NCBI GenBank assembly: GCA_017979445.1
Contig: CM030718.1
Coordinates: forward strand, 16,470,760-16,534,759
Direction: 5' to 3'
DNA: 64,000 bases
Source of the DNA: Akebia trifoliata
Taxonomy: Eukaryota > Streptophyta > Magnoliopsida > Ranunculales > Lardizabalaceae
The notes under the pieces are model-generated. The model did not search any database and was not told the origin of the DNA. It was given only the letters and a program-made list of their open reading frames with translations. Made by a program: the position numbers and the translations under genes. Of this stretch, positions 23,545 to 34,369 are shown one piece after another. Position 1 is the first letter of the stretch. Each line of letters opens with the position of its first letter.

Positions 23545-23760
23545 ATTTTGCCTAGCTGATGGTCAGGTATGGCCAAGCAAAATAATTGTTCTAGCGTAGG
23601 GTTAGGTGTGGCCAGACAAAAATTTTGCCTTGGTCAAAGGTAAGGTACATGCAGGAAACATTTTTGCCTTGGCCAAGGGTCAAGTACGGTCAGGCAAAAG
23701 TTTTGCCTTGACCAAGGGTAAGGTATGGCCAGGCAAAAGTTTTTCCCTAGCAGAAGATTA
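23545..23760. repeat. Degenerate ~50-bp tandem array (CCTTGGCCAAGG type)
   Basis: About four to five units built on TTTTGCCTTGGCCAAGGGTAA followed by GTATGGCCAGGCAAAAG. Related units recur at 26460-26680, inside a Tat-type LTR. Confidence 0.75.
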
Positions 23761-24530
23761 GTTGCGAACGCCTAAAATTTGCATGAACCTACGAACTAGA
23801 ATTTATTTTTTTACAAAAATTTTCCTTCCCAACATCAGGTTTCAACTAGTTTTGCTGGGTTTTGGCCCTCTTAAAGTTGGAAATTGACTTTGGGAAGTTT
23901 AAATCATTAGGATGTGTCTTGTAAGATTTAAAAAGAATTGAGAAAAGAGAAAATTCCCTTTCTCCAAAGGTGAGATACCTTATTATATTGCATGGATCAA
24001 CGAAACAAGACCTTACAACTTGACCTTTGTGGGTCGACTTGGACTTGTAATTCTTTAAGGAGTTGGCACACAATCTATTGGAATTCTTTTTTTAGAAAAT
24101 GTGTCCTAAACCTCTAACCGAATGCTATGCATGATTGGTGATAGGCAAGTTAATGGGTTATCAAATCTTCAAACCTCCACACAAGCTGAAACAAGTATTT
24201 CAGAGGTTGGTGATTGAGTCGAATATTTTCGTCTCCATTTTTTAAAGTGAGCGACCTCAAGACGTAAGATTACATACATCCGGGGCTGGAGAGTTTTTAT
24301 ATGACAAATGGTTTGTGTATTGGCTATAATCAAGAAGTGCATAAGTGTATTTTTTTTAAAAGGTGTGCCAACTTTAAAATGAAATTAGTCTCACATTACA
24401 TTCATTCACCAAACCACAAGAAAGAACATAAAAGAAACAAGACAACATTAGTTACAAAAAGGAAAAATAGCTAGTTAATATTTCAAAATCAGCACCCATG
24501 GTCATTAAAATTCTGGTTTGAACCCTCGGT

Positions 24531-24551
24531 ATTCCCAGTAGAATAGTCAGG
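24531..24551 (-). promoter_or_regulatory. Decayed Tat/Ogre primer-binding site
   Basis: On the minus strand CTGACTATTCTACTGGGAAT resembles the Tat/Ogre site TGGCGACTCTACTGGGGA, complementary to a tRNA-Arg 3' end. It abuts the LTR-like sequence to its right. Confidence 0.5.
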
Positions 24552-26818
24552 CTATAGGTACGCGGGCTTCAAAATCTTTAGACAAGTTTTGAGCTCATCT
24601 ACATGGGTTTAGGAGTCGTCATCATTCAATTAAAGTGTGAATGGACACTATAAAGGATTTTTCAAAATTTTATTTTTTGGCTTGTAGTGACTCACATATC
24701 CAAAAGATAAGGAGGAAATGGTTTACCTAGAAATCTAAGATAATGAGGTTCGGTTGAGGGACAAGGAAAGTGTTAGGCACTTTGTCCCTCCCATCCTAAG
24801 ATGGTTACCAATAAATGATCATAGGTGAAGATTAGAAAACTCTTTTTTGTGATTTTTGAAGACAAAGAAAGCTATAGAAAACTAGGAAAATTAACTATAA
24901 TTTTTCTAAAAAAATGAGCAAAGCAATATGACGAGCAAATCCCTACTAGAAGTAGGTGCTTGTTGGAATTTTTTGTGAGCTTGGGACTTTGATGGAAACC
25001 AACATGGATCTCATCATCTAGAGTCCCAAAGCTTCAAAACAAGTTTATGTGCTCCTTAGAGAGACTTTATTTATTGATTTGATCATTTGGAGAGCTTCAT
25101 GATTTGAACCACACCATGTTGGAATCAAGGTTACATGCATGAGATTTTATCCATTTTTGGATTGTTTTTATTGCTTCTAAAGGATGAATATAGGTCCATA
25201 GGGACCTACACTTTTGCTAATAGCCATTTTAGATGTGAGTGTGTGCAAAGTGTATACATGTAATGGAATTATCAAGTAAAAATTACCTCCAAGGAGGGTT
25301 TACTCTCTAGCTCTATTGCCATCAAAAGAAGCAAGATAAAACTCAATTATTTTATAATTAAAATTGCAAGGAATTGAAAACATTTATGTTATAGAAGTTA
25401 AATTGCATAAGTGTAAATGGAAGTAAAACAACTGAATATAATGCTCTCAATGAGCTTGTTAAAGACTTGTTGGGAGGTGATTACCTCAAAAAGAGATTAC
25501 TCTCTCCTCCCAAACCTCTAGATTAAAGATCTAGGAGACTACATTAAAAGGTATGAAATTAAACTTACAAATAGGAAAAGTGCTTAAAATAAATAGGGGA
25601 ATAGTAAGAAAGGGGAGATTTTTAGAAAGGTTTTGAGAGAATAAGAAGGCTTAGAGAGATTTGGGCAGAATTTTAAATCACCAAATGAGTTCTTCCTTCA
25701 CTTCTTTCTTGGAAAAGTTTCTTATTTATAGGATTTTGGAAGACTACTGGGATAAACTTGTCCTAAATCATAGTATTTTCAATAATTTGATCAAAGCCTC
25801 TATAGAAAAATCAAATTACTTTTTGTTTCTTTGGATTTGATGGTCTTTCACTCACCTATGGGTCTCACCAATCATGTTGATCAAGATGATAAGATTATAA
25901 AATATCATAATTTCTAGAAAATTCTTTGAGGATCGTAAAATAATCCTAGGTTATTGTCTTTGGGTCAAATCCTAGAGAACTAGGCTAAATAGCATGTAAA
26001 TATTGACTTAGATGTTGGAAATTAAGGTAATCTAGCTTAACTAATTCTTTAACAACCTAGGGTTAAGAATGTCTTTGCTCACAAGTTCTAGAGAATTCTA
26101 TGGGTTGGGTAAAGTTTTCAAAATCTTTTAAAGTTGATATAATTTCATTGACTCTTCTATAATTGAGGATAAATTAGGAGGACATAAGGGTAATCTATCT
26201 TAGTTTAGTTCAAACAAGGTGAGATTAGGGTAGTAATTAAATTCATGTGGGGACCAATTTGACCAAGGGTCTTTGTTGGAAGAATAGAAAAGTTACAAGA
26301 AGACCATGATGGTGGGTTTATTGAAGAATTAAAGGATAGGCGAAAAAGTAAAATGGAAGGACTTTTTTGGTGGAAAATTCATTAAAGAGTGAGTTAAAAG
26401 GTAATTATCCCTAACCAAATTCGAGCACATATGGGTTTGTAATAGAATTGGCTTTGGGTGAACCAAGGGTTGAATAAAAATTATGCTTGGCCATGGATGA
26501 CCCTTGGCCATGTCAAAAATACTCCTAGACATGGGTTACCCTTGGCCAGGCAAACAATTAAGCTTGGTCAGGGTTAACGTATGGTCAAGCTTAAATTTAA
26601 GTTTGGCCAAGGGTGATGTACAAGCCAAGCTTAAATTTAAGCTTGGCCAAGAGTTAGGTACGACCAAGCTTAAATCAAAAATTTATAAAGTGGCCTCTAG
26701 TCCTTGTGGTTGCTTGAAGATAGGGTTTTGAACCCTCTTAAAAATTCATTACGTTAGGCCCTTCTTAGAAGATTTTTGGTGCTTTTGAGCTTGGCCTAGG
26801 CAAAAATAGGGTGGGTAA
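24552..26818 (-). repeat. Tat/Ogre-type LTR, minus orientation
   Basis: Shares with the LTRs at 35060, 44401 and 62656 the lineage-typical order GAGTCG..., GAGGTTCGGTTGAGG, AAAGTGTTAGGCAC.TTGTCCCTCCC (24730-24800). A minus-strand TATA box (TATAAATA) lies at 25723-25730. Next to a PBS, it would be a 5' LTR. The right border near 26818 is inferred from where integrase sequence starts (26843) and from a GGGTGGGTAAAAA that may be a decayed GGTGTCTACA end. Contains the second CCTTGGCCAAGG-type array. Confidence 0.55.
26460..26680. repeat. Degenerate ~50-bp tandem array, second location
   Basis: Units of GCTTGGCCAAGGGT...AAGCTTAAATTTAA, related to the array at 23545-23760 but shifted in consensus (AAGCTTAAATTTAAG replaces GGCAAAAGTTTT). 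Four to five units. Confidence 0.7.
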
Positions 26819-26842
26819 AAATAGGAAATGAAGAAATTCATT

Positions 26843-27500
26843 AGGGAACATATCATATGCAAGATTGGGGTACCCGATACAATTGTATCCGACAGTGGCA
26901 AACAATTTTCAAGGAGAAAAATGAAGGTTTTCTGTCATGGGATTGGACAAACCTTGTTGACTCTATAATACCCTCAATCTACATACTAAAGAAAAAACTG
27001 AATGAAGGTAAGGGAAAGTGAAGTATTTCTCTACACGACGTAATGTGGGCTTACAAAAAGATAGTAAGGGTCTCCACAAGAATATCCCCTTTCGCTATGA
27101 CATATGGATTGGAGGCAGTCATTCCTATAGAAGATAATTTTCCCACAACCACGATGCACGTGGTCATGGTAGGGCAGAACAACCAGCAACTGGTGATAAA
27201 ACTAGAACCTCTGGGTGAAAAAAGGACAATGCATAGGTAAAATTAGAGACCTATCATTGAAGATTGTAGAATTACTACAACATAAAAAACATGGGAAAGG
27301 CAATTTCAAGAAGGAGACCTAGTAGTAAAAAAATGTTCTTGAACTAGTAGAGTTGAACATTGGAAAACTAGGGCCAAACTAGAAAGAACAATAGTTGGTG
27401 ACCAAAGTAAGGAAAATGGATTTTACCACTTAACATCTATGGTCGGATATGATTTACCAAGTTCATTAAATACATGTAATCTAAAGAAGTAATATAAAAG
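26843..27500 (+). pseudogene. Tat-type integrase C-terminal half
   Basis: Begins abruptly with the second catalytic region (IICKIGVPDTIVSDSGKQF at about 26855), so the zinc finger and first Asp are missing. It then reads LYYPQST near 26955, MWAYKK...R.SPFAMTYGLEAVIPIE in the frame 27043-27240, and FQEGDLVVKK of the C-terminal domain at about 27305. Frameshifted and without an intact catalytic triad; the Glu region is not readable. Confidence 0.8.
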
Positions 27501-27523
27501 AAATCTATTCAATTTTATTTCAG

Positions 27524-27870
27524 AGCAGCAATCAAATTTGGGTCCTCTTGTGGGTCAAAGTCCTCAAGACGTTACTCTACCTTGAGTGGTACAGCATAGA
27601 GTTGGGTCCTCTTATGGGTCAAGGTCCTCGTGACCTCACTATGCCCTGAGTGATAGAGCATAGAGTTGGGTTGTTTTGTGGGTCAGTGTCCCTGTGACCT
27701 TGCTCTGTCTTGATTAATATAGTAGAGTTGAGTCCTCTTGTAGATCAAATATCCTTGTGACCTTGTTCTACCTTAAGTGGCAGAGCACAAAGTTCGACCG
27801 TCATGTAGGTCAGGATCCTCGTGACCTTGTTTTGTTCTAAGTAGTAGAGAACATAGTTGGGCACACCTTG
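27524..27870. repeat. Tandem array, ~62-64-bp units, in a Tat-type 3' region
   Basis: Five to six units starting near 27524, 27588, 27656, 27718, 27782 and 27849. The core is GAGTTGGGTCCTCTTGTGGG followed by TCAAGGTCCTCGTGACCTTGCTCTACC. It lies directly downstream of the integrase, in the position of the 3' untranslated region. Confidence 0.85.
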
Positions 27871-27877
27871 AGAAAAA

Positions 27878-28065
27878 ATTTGATAAGTATCTATTTTGCC
27901 CATTATGAGCAAAATAGATAGTGGGGGGAGTAAAAATCCTTTCATTTTTGCTCTGCTCTGGCTAGTGGTTAATTTAAGCTAAGCACAAAACTCTTGAAAA
28001 AATAATCTTTTATAAGTATCTATTTTGTCCACTATGAGTAGAATAAATACTGGGAGAGTGAAAGG
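27878..28065. repeat. Duplicated hairpin plus G-rich tract
   Basis: At 27878-27933 TATCTATTTTGC, a 9-base loop and GCAAAATAGATA form a perfect inverted repeat followed by GTGGGGGGAGT. A degenerate second copy at 28010-28065 has TATCTATTTTGT...AGTAGAATAAATA and CTGGGAGAGTG. The G-rich parts look like polypurine tracts. Confidence 0.65.
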
Positions 28066-28479
28066 TATTAGACTATGACTAGACATGAAATGAAAAATCA
28101 TATCAGACATGAACAAAAAGATCAAGTTTTCATTTATGATAAGGGATTACAAAAGAACTTCTAATATGGGTACAAAAAGGTCATAAGTAACATAAAAAAA
28201 AAAAGATAAGCAAATCCATCTTTCATAAGTAACTGAGCTAAGTCCGATTGGGCTGAAGAGTCAATCTGGACAAGAACTAGGGTAGGAGGCAAATTAGACG
28301 GATCGATGACTAAAATAAAAGAAATGGATCTGTCAACAAGAGGACTCATCTTTTACCTCAACCACCTAGGTACTTCTAGTAAGTTGGTCAGCCTACCTAG
28401 TAAAAGCAAATGGGAGGAAAGTCCCAAAGGTGCAAGCATTTCATTTTGCCACCTAACTAAGGTTAAAGAAGGGTGTAGG

Positions 28480-30021
28480 TGTAAGTTCTTCTTCTTTAGA
28501 TTATGACTCCACGTCATATTGTGCATTGGCATCACGGAAGCCCTCTTGATAGCCAATCTTCTTAGAAGGGTCCCTAATCAAGGCATACTCTGCCCTTAAC
28601 TTGGACAAGAGATCTATGGTCTATTTGGTGTCCTCAGCAATCTATTGACTTTTAGCCTGCTCGATAGCACAATAGATTATTTTTTCTTGCTCAGCTTGAA
28701 GAGTAGCATTCTCATCTTGGAGGGCAACATGTTGACCTAGAAGGATTACAAGGTCTTCTTCTTAGTCCCTTAGTTCAGCATTTCCCTAGAGGATGCACTC
28801 CTTTAACTCAGAGTTTTCAGGCTCCATTCCTTTATACTTTCTCTTTACGTAAGAATATTTCATTGTAAAGACTTCCAAGTGGCCAAAAAGTTTTTTGTTG
28901 ACTTCTTGAAGTTCAACATCCTGGGAATAGGGGATAAGTGTTCATGTCTTCTCCTCATTTAACCGAGTAGTAGAGGTTTTCTCAATTAAAGCTTGTTGTA
29001 GCTCCAAGAATAAGGGCTTTCACAAAAAGGAAGTATAAAGGACATAATAGATGAAATTGTAAGATCTGGGATTGATTGAGAGTAGAGATACTATGGTAAA
29101 ACTTGGCAAGGAGTGCCCAATGACTAACCTATTCCATTTCATTCCATATTCTTGTGAAGGATCATGTTGGAAAGTAGGAAAGTGGCTACTTGAGGATCTC
29201 AAAGAGCAACTACGTTGTTGGTAACCAACCTTGACCTGAAAGGGAGACCAAGATGGAAAAACCTATTCGGGTTGCCCTACAAGATCCCACCTCAACCTAC
29301 TCAATGAAAGTCCAAATGCTCCATGGATGTCTTAAAGTCATGAATAGCATGATCAGGTGGGTGGCCTACTTCGTCAAAGAGGGTTACTAACCATTTAGGT
29401 TTAGTCCTCTTCTTGTTCTTCTTCATTGTCTTGGCATCAGAAATGCCAGTGTATTCGACAGCTTGAGCTGCCACGTGATCTTGAACCTATACAAAAAGAA
29501 GAAGAGTTGATTGGGCTAGAGTAATTGCAGTCTCTCCAACTACGGGGGTGTCCTCAAGACGAGAATTTGAGGCATCTTTTCCTAGAGGTAGAGCCTCAAT
29601 AGGGCAAGGGTTTTTTTTTCTTACTCTACCCTAGCACCCCAAAGGTGAGCTGGTCTGGGACAGAGTAAGCAATGGCAAAGTCCTCCAAATTGATATTCCT
29701 ATTGACTAGAGAAGAAGGATTGGGATTTGATAGAAGGAAAGAAATTGTACTCGCTTGAAGTGAGTGGTGAGAAAGATTGGGTGACATTGCTTTAGGATTT
29801 GATGGAAGGAAAGAAATTGTACTCACTTGAGGTAAGTAGTGGGAAAGATGGGGTGACTTTGCTTTGGGATTGGGTGCACGAGCTAGAGAAAGTAAATAAA
29901 TCGGGATAGGAGAGTCAATGGATAAGGTTGGCTCTAAGAAAGTATCAAATGGAAGGGCAGAACACTCAATCTTCCCAACATACCTTTCGCTAAAATACTC
30001 ACAAAGCCTAATATTTACCAC
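28480..30021 (-). pseudogene. Antisense additional ORF (aORF) of the Tat-type element, degraded
   Basis: Opposite in strand to the integrase at its left. The first open segment is 131 codons (30021 to 29626), containing a duplicated module (NPKAKSPHLSHYLPQ, repeated as NPKAMSPNLSHHSLQ). Further along the minus strand, in broken frames, a long Glu/Lys/Leu-rich stretch is readable at about 28960-28600 (ELQEVNKKLFGHLEVF, later LQDENATLQAEQEKI). It closes near 28500 with GYQEGFRDANAQ. This architecture, with coiled coil and position between integrase and 3' LTR, matches the antisense extra ORFs described in plant Tat elements. Function is unknown. At least five stops. Confidence 0.6.
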
Positions 30022-30233
30022 TTTAGGGTAGAGTATGATTTGTGAAGGATAACCATAGTATTGATCATTCCTAAGAAAAGAAACAAGGAGAAGAAGAGGG
30101 GCTTATCTCTAAAGGAAACTAGGAAAGAAGGATGAATAATGAGTTGTAGAGAATTAGGGCTTTGTACTTCAGAGCTCTAATGCAGCAAAAGAAAATATGG
30201 ATAGAAAAGAATAGCTAGATCCCTATGCCCTTC

Positions 30234-30242
30234 TATTTATAT
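30234..30242 (-). promoter_or_regulatory. TATA box for the antisense ORF
   Basis: ATATAAATA on the minus strand, about 210 bp upstream of the ATG at 30021. It points the right way to drive the antisense ORF and lies outside the LTR. Confidence 0.4.
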
Positions 30243-30455
30243 CCCAGGGCTATTAAAAGTAATGAATGGTTTAGTGGGACACATAGCAGCATAGGGATGG
30301 TTGGAACTCAAACGATCACATCATTTGAAATTCAAGATTGGATTTGAAATGAAATGGTGCAATAATGAGATTTTTAAGTGTGTGTGTCCCATTTAATGAG
30401 CTCTGTTCGAAAAAGGTACAGCTTCTTAAGGCTATAATTGAGATTAGCGTCATCT

Positions 30456-30470
30456 CGAAAGAGGGGTAAT
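30456..30470 (+). promoter_or_regulatory. Polypurine tract of the left Tat-type element
   Basis: CGAAAGAGGGGTAAT immediately before the LTR start TGTATTGG. It marks the 3' end of the element whose integrase is at 26.8-27.5 kb. Confidence 0.55.
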
Positions 30471-31362
30471 TGTATTGGATAAATGTTGTAATTCATTTGG
30501 ACCTTACATGTATCTCGATATTAACTGATAAGATATACTGAGTAGAGCAGTCCTACTCTACTCATAATGGTACCTAAGTTTGCCCAGACCATACATAGGG
30601 TAAGCTAGAGTGCCCACCCTGCTCTGCATAAAGGGTAAAGTAGGGAAGGGTCACATAAGCAAAAATCAAATCCCCCAGATCTATAGATTTAATGGGATTC
30701 CTAAGAATCTCAAAGGAAGATGGTGCAATTAGCATGAACTCCTCCGAGATTAGGTAACTTCTTCGAAATGTAAGGTGTAGAGGGAAATAATCTCATGATT
30801 ATCCATATCGTACACATCTCAAAGCCGTTTAAGTGGTATCATGTGTAAATCAACATTTCTAGCGTTGTCCAGCAGTAGGATATATCAAGATAGAAAGCGT
30901 CTAGCCTGGCTTGAAAGGCAGCATAGCACTAGATAAGACCTAACCTACCAAGTAGGGCAGGCCTGGTGTAAGTATATCCATAATCTTGATTTGCGTACAC
31001 CAAGTCCAGAGATCTTAGAGGAGATCTTCCTAAGATAGTGGATCCAATCCTAAAAATCCCAATTTTGTTTAGGATCTAAGTAATCACTCCGCGATTGCAT
31101 CCCATAAGAGGGGGAAACTCAGATTCAAAGGAAAAATCTATAAATAACAGAATTGATAGAGGATAGAAGATTTTTGTTGGGTAAGCTGATTATGAAAGGG
31201 TAGAGACCAACCAGCTATAATCATTATTCTTCTTTATCTTTAATTTGAGTGTTGGAGAAATCTTAGTAGGTACCACACCGATGCTTATATGGAGGTGAAA
31301 GGAGCAACTTCAGATTACTAGGGCAGAATTTATCAATGCCTTTACTAAAATCCGACCCGACA
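30471..31362 (+). repeat. Tat-type LTR shared by two element bodies
   Basis: Starts TGTATTGGAT after a polypurine tract and ends ACCCGACA before a PBS. A plus-strand TATA box (TATAAATA) lies at 31139-31146. It is therefore both the 3' LTR of the body on its left and the 5' LTR of the body on its right. Confidence 0.65.
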
Positions 31363-31366
31363 AATC

Positions 31367-31384
31367 TGGCATCGTCCATGGGAA
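31367..31384 (+). promoter_or_regulatory. Primer-binding site, Tat type
   Basis: TGGCATCGTCCATGGGAA, four bases after the LTR end, resembling the TGGCGYCGTCTGTGGGAA site common in non-Ogre Tat elements. Confidence 0.65.
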
Positions 31385-31405
31385 CGCCGTAGTAGATTGA
31401 TTTCT

Positions 31406-32700
31406 GTTGAAACAATAGAGAAATCCACTAGAACTACCGAAACCCATGTTCCCCGACCCCTAACAATGTTAAAAGCCAGGAAGTATCAACATGATATGTA
31501 GAAGAAAATGGAAGATTTGGCTAAACAGAATCAAAATATGAGTTAGTGTTTATAAAATCATTAAAGAGTAAGACAAGATCTCTTACTACAAGATCCTCCA
31601 CCTCCTATCAGAGATGATCGCGCCTCGAATCGTTGAACCCAACTAGGGAAGAAGAAATAGAAGTTGCTACTGCTACAACTCGAGGTGAACCCATGATGGG
31701 TATAGCCCGAGAGGAGATCAAAGAGGTGATTCGAAAGGAAAATAAGCATATAAAAAAATATAAACATAGGGACAATGGCGGCATAAGCTATCAAGGGTAT
31801 TCAGAAATCCCCCTTTACAATGAAAATCTTAACTGGAGAGATTCCGAAGAAATTTATACCACTGCATTACATCTCTTACTCTAGGACAAAGGACTCAATG
31901 GAGTACTTAGTCCACTTGATGCGTAGGTTTTATCCTTTTATCTTGCAGGGAAATACTTTGGCCTAGTTCCACAAGCTGTCATGTTGAGGAGTTCTACATT
32001 ACCTTTGTGACTTGCTACATCGACAATAAGAAGATTGGCGGAGATATAGATGCTCTGTTCAGTATGAGAATACAATCAAAGGAGAGCCTCATAAAATTTA
32101 CAAGGAGATTTAAGGAAGAGACGATGGCTTTGGAAAGCTATGATGAGATAACAGCAGTAGTGGCATTCAGGAACTCTTTGCCATCTAGCTAAGGGTTGTA
32201 CAGGTCTTTTGTGAAGAGGACGCCAGAAACATTAAGTGACCTATTCGAAAGAGTAGGGAAATATATCCCACTAGAAGATCATACACACTGTGGCAAAGCC
32301 TAGCAAGCAGCAAAAGCCATAGTAAAATAGTATAATGAGAACACTCAAGCAGGGTAGAGAGTAAAGGAAAGAGGAGACGTATTTTTCCATGCCCCTAGTG
32401 AAATCCTACCCCTGATCGTGAGCAAGACTTATTTAAAGTGGTCAGCTTCACTTCCTTGGGATCAAATAAAGTAAGATGAGCGATATTACAAGTACCATAA
32501 GGTATAGGCCCATACTACCAACAGGTGTCAAGCCTTGAGAAGAATTTTACAAAGACTAAAAGAGCAAGGTTTGTTAAGGGACCTACCAAGGAGACAAAGG
32601 AAAGATCCTCTCTAAGACTAGAATCAAAGGCATGGCTAGCCACCTATTGAAGGACAGGATGGAAGATCAGCAGTTATTCATTTTTTTCTACATCAAGAAC
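31406..32700 (+). pseudogene. Tat-type gag
   Basis: The frame 31633-31884 holds an acidic N-terminal part (REEIKEVIRKENK) followed by the start of the capsid region. The frame 32007-32192 is clearly capsid: SMRIQSKESLIKFTRRFKEE followed by a helix ending FRNSLPSS. It continues, after a stop, with PETLSDLFERVGKYI at about 32235. The zinc knuckle region near 32470-32520 is degraded. Several stops interrupt it. Confidence 0.75.
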
Positions 32701-32829
32701 CTAGGAGGTCAGGCCTAGATTAAACTGATGAAAGAATCAAGAGGCAGTAGGCAGTGCACCTCATGCACTTCTACACAATAAGGAGATGGCCCATAAAGTA
32801 GGTAGATTCCTACGGAGAGCAATTTGTGG

Positions 32830-33300
32830 CATTTATAGAGAAAAACCTAAATGGTGTGACGAGGCCACATTAGGACGTATTGGTGGTAACCCTCCAGGTG
32901 AGTATCTTTACTCTCAATAGGGTGTTTATTGACAGCGGCAACTCAATCGACATCTTATATGCCTCGACTTTTCTGAAGATGGGTCTCAACAGGTACGTGT
33001 TGATCAGAGCAGGAGCCATTCTGGTTGGGTTTGATAGGAGGACAAGCCAACCTTGGGAATAAATAGTCTTGCCTATGTATGCAGGGCCACTAACTTTGAC
33101 GACCAAGTTTATGGTCGTCGAAATAAGCTCCCCTTATAGTACTATATTGGATAGATGGTGGATCCATCAAATGAGGGTTGTACCCTTAACATATTACTAT
33201 ATCTTGAGGTTCCCAACACCACAAGGGATGTGGGACGTCCAAAGAGATCAAGTGGCAGACCATGTATGCACATTGGGCAAGGAAAAGCTTTCTGAGGAAG
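32830..33300 (+). pseudogene. Tat-type aspartic protease
   Basis: The frame 32880-33062 carries RVFIDSGNSIDILYASTF (active-site DSG; the usual residue after the glycine is Ser, here Asn) and LVGFDRR. After an in-frame stop the frame 33069-33314 continues with a segment matching YNAILGRP (here YSTILDRW) and the RFPTPQG...VRGDQ-like block (VQRDQVA). Damaged by at least one stop and by the loss of the flap-side GRP motif. Confidence 0.75.
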
Positions 33301-33493
33301 AAACTCAACAATAGCAATTATAATGGGGGGAAGTTGGGCCTGGTGAGCCCCCATGCTTGGAGAACATTTGGATAGTGGATATAGAGGAAGGAAGGCAGAT
33401 TGGGGTAGGGGCAGAACTAGACCTAGAGGAGTTGAAAGTGTTAACAGATTGCCTGAGAAGGAACATAGATTTTTTGCTTGATCCATAAAAGAG

Positions 33494-34365
33494 ATGCCGA
33501 GGATCAGCCCTAAAGTGATCTACCATCACTTAAATTTTGAGCCAGCTATGAAGTTAGTAAACCAGAAACCAAAAATGTTAGCACCTCCTTTTAGGGAAGT
33601 AGTAAATGAAGAGGTGAATAAACTAATCAGAGTAGGTTTTATCAAGGAAGTGCAATTCCTTGACTGGATAGCTAATATATTGGAGTACAAAAAAAAATGG
33701 GAAAGCCAGAGTGTGTATTGACTTTACGAACCTGAATAAGGCCTACCTTAATGATAACTTTTTTATGCCAATGATTGACCAGCTAGTAGATGCCACTTTA
33801 GGCCATTAGAGGTTATCTTTCATAGATGGCTACTCTACTTACAATTAGATTCAGCTCAGCCCTACAGACCAAGAAAAGACGACATTCATCATCGAGCAAA
33901 AGCTATACTATTACAAAGTCAGGTCCTTTGATTTGAAGAATGTAAGGGCAACCTATCAAGGTTAGTAATAGAGCTCTTCAGAGATCTGTTAAAAAAGACT
34001 ACGGAAGTCTACATTGATGATTTACTGATAAAGAGCAAGAAGAAGGAAGATCACGTTGCTGACTTGGAAGAGATTTTCTCTCGAGTAAAGAAGGTCAGAA
34101 TGGAACTTAACCTTGAAAAGTGTACTTTTGCATTAACATCAAGAAAGTTCCTTGGGTACCTAGTCACAAAGAGAGGGATAGAAGCTAACCTGGATCAACT
34201 CAGAGTATTACTAGAAATGTCCTCACCAAAAATGCAGAAGCAAGTACAAAAGCAGACAGGAGGGGGAAACACTAAACAGATTCATATCCATGTCTTCTCA
34301 CAAATGCAAGCCTCTATACCAGCTGCAATGAAAGAACACCCAATTCAAATGGACAGAGGAGTGTG
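33494..34365 (+). pseudogene. Tat-type reverse transcriptase
   Basis: The frame 33494-33721 starts MPRISPKVIYHHL and carries the N-terminal fingers (EEVNKLIRVGFIKEVQF.DW). Then in broken frames: DFT.LNKA at about 33720, SFIDGYST.N.IQL at about 33820, VYIDDLLIKSKK at about 34008 (catalytic Asp pair kept). The frame 34064-34366 continues with the LNLEKCTFALTSRKFLGYLV and RGIEAN block. Collinear with canonical Tat RT; frameshifts and stops present. Confidence 0.8.
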
Positions 34366-34369
34366 AACA

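Larger units (their letters stand above)
22597..24529 (-). other. Repeat-rich non-coding region, probably leader side of a minus-strand Tat-type element
   Basis: No supported gene. Contains a three-copy array of about 98 bp (22611-22892) and a roughly 50-bp degenerate array (23545-23760). It ends on the right at a minus-strand PBS. Short frames at 22566, 23202 and 23846 on the minus strand show no recognisable protein. Confidence 0.5.

Noticed and set aside
29020..29202. Separate small host gene on the minus strand
   Set aside because: It lies within the degraded antisense ORF of the Tat-type element and has no independent support.
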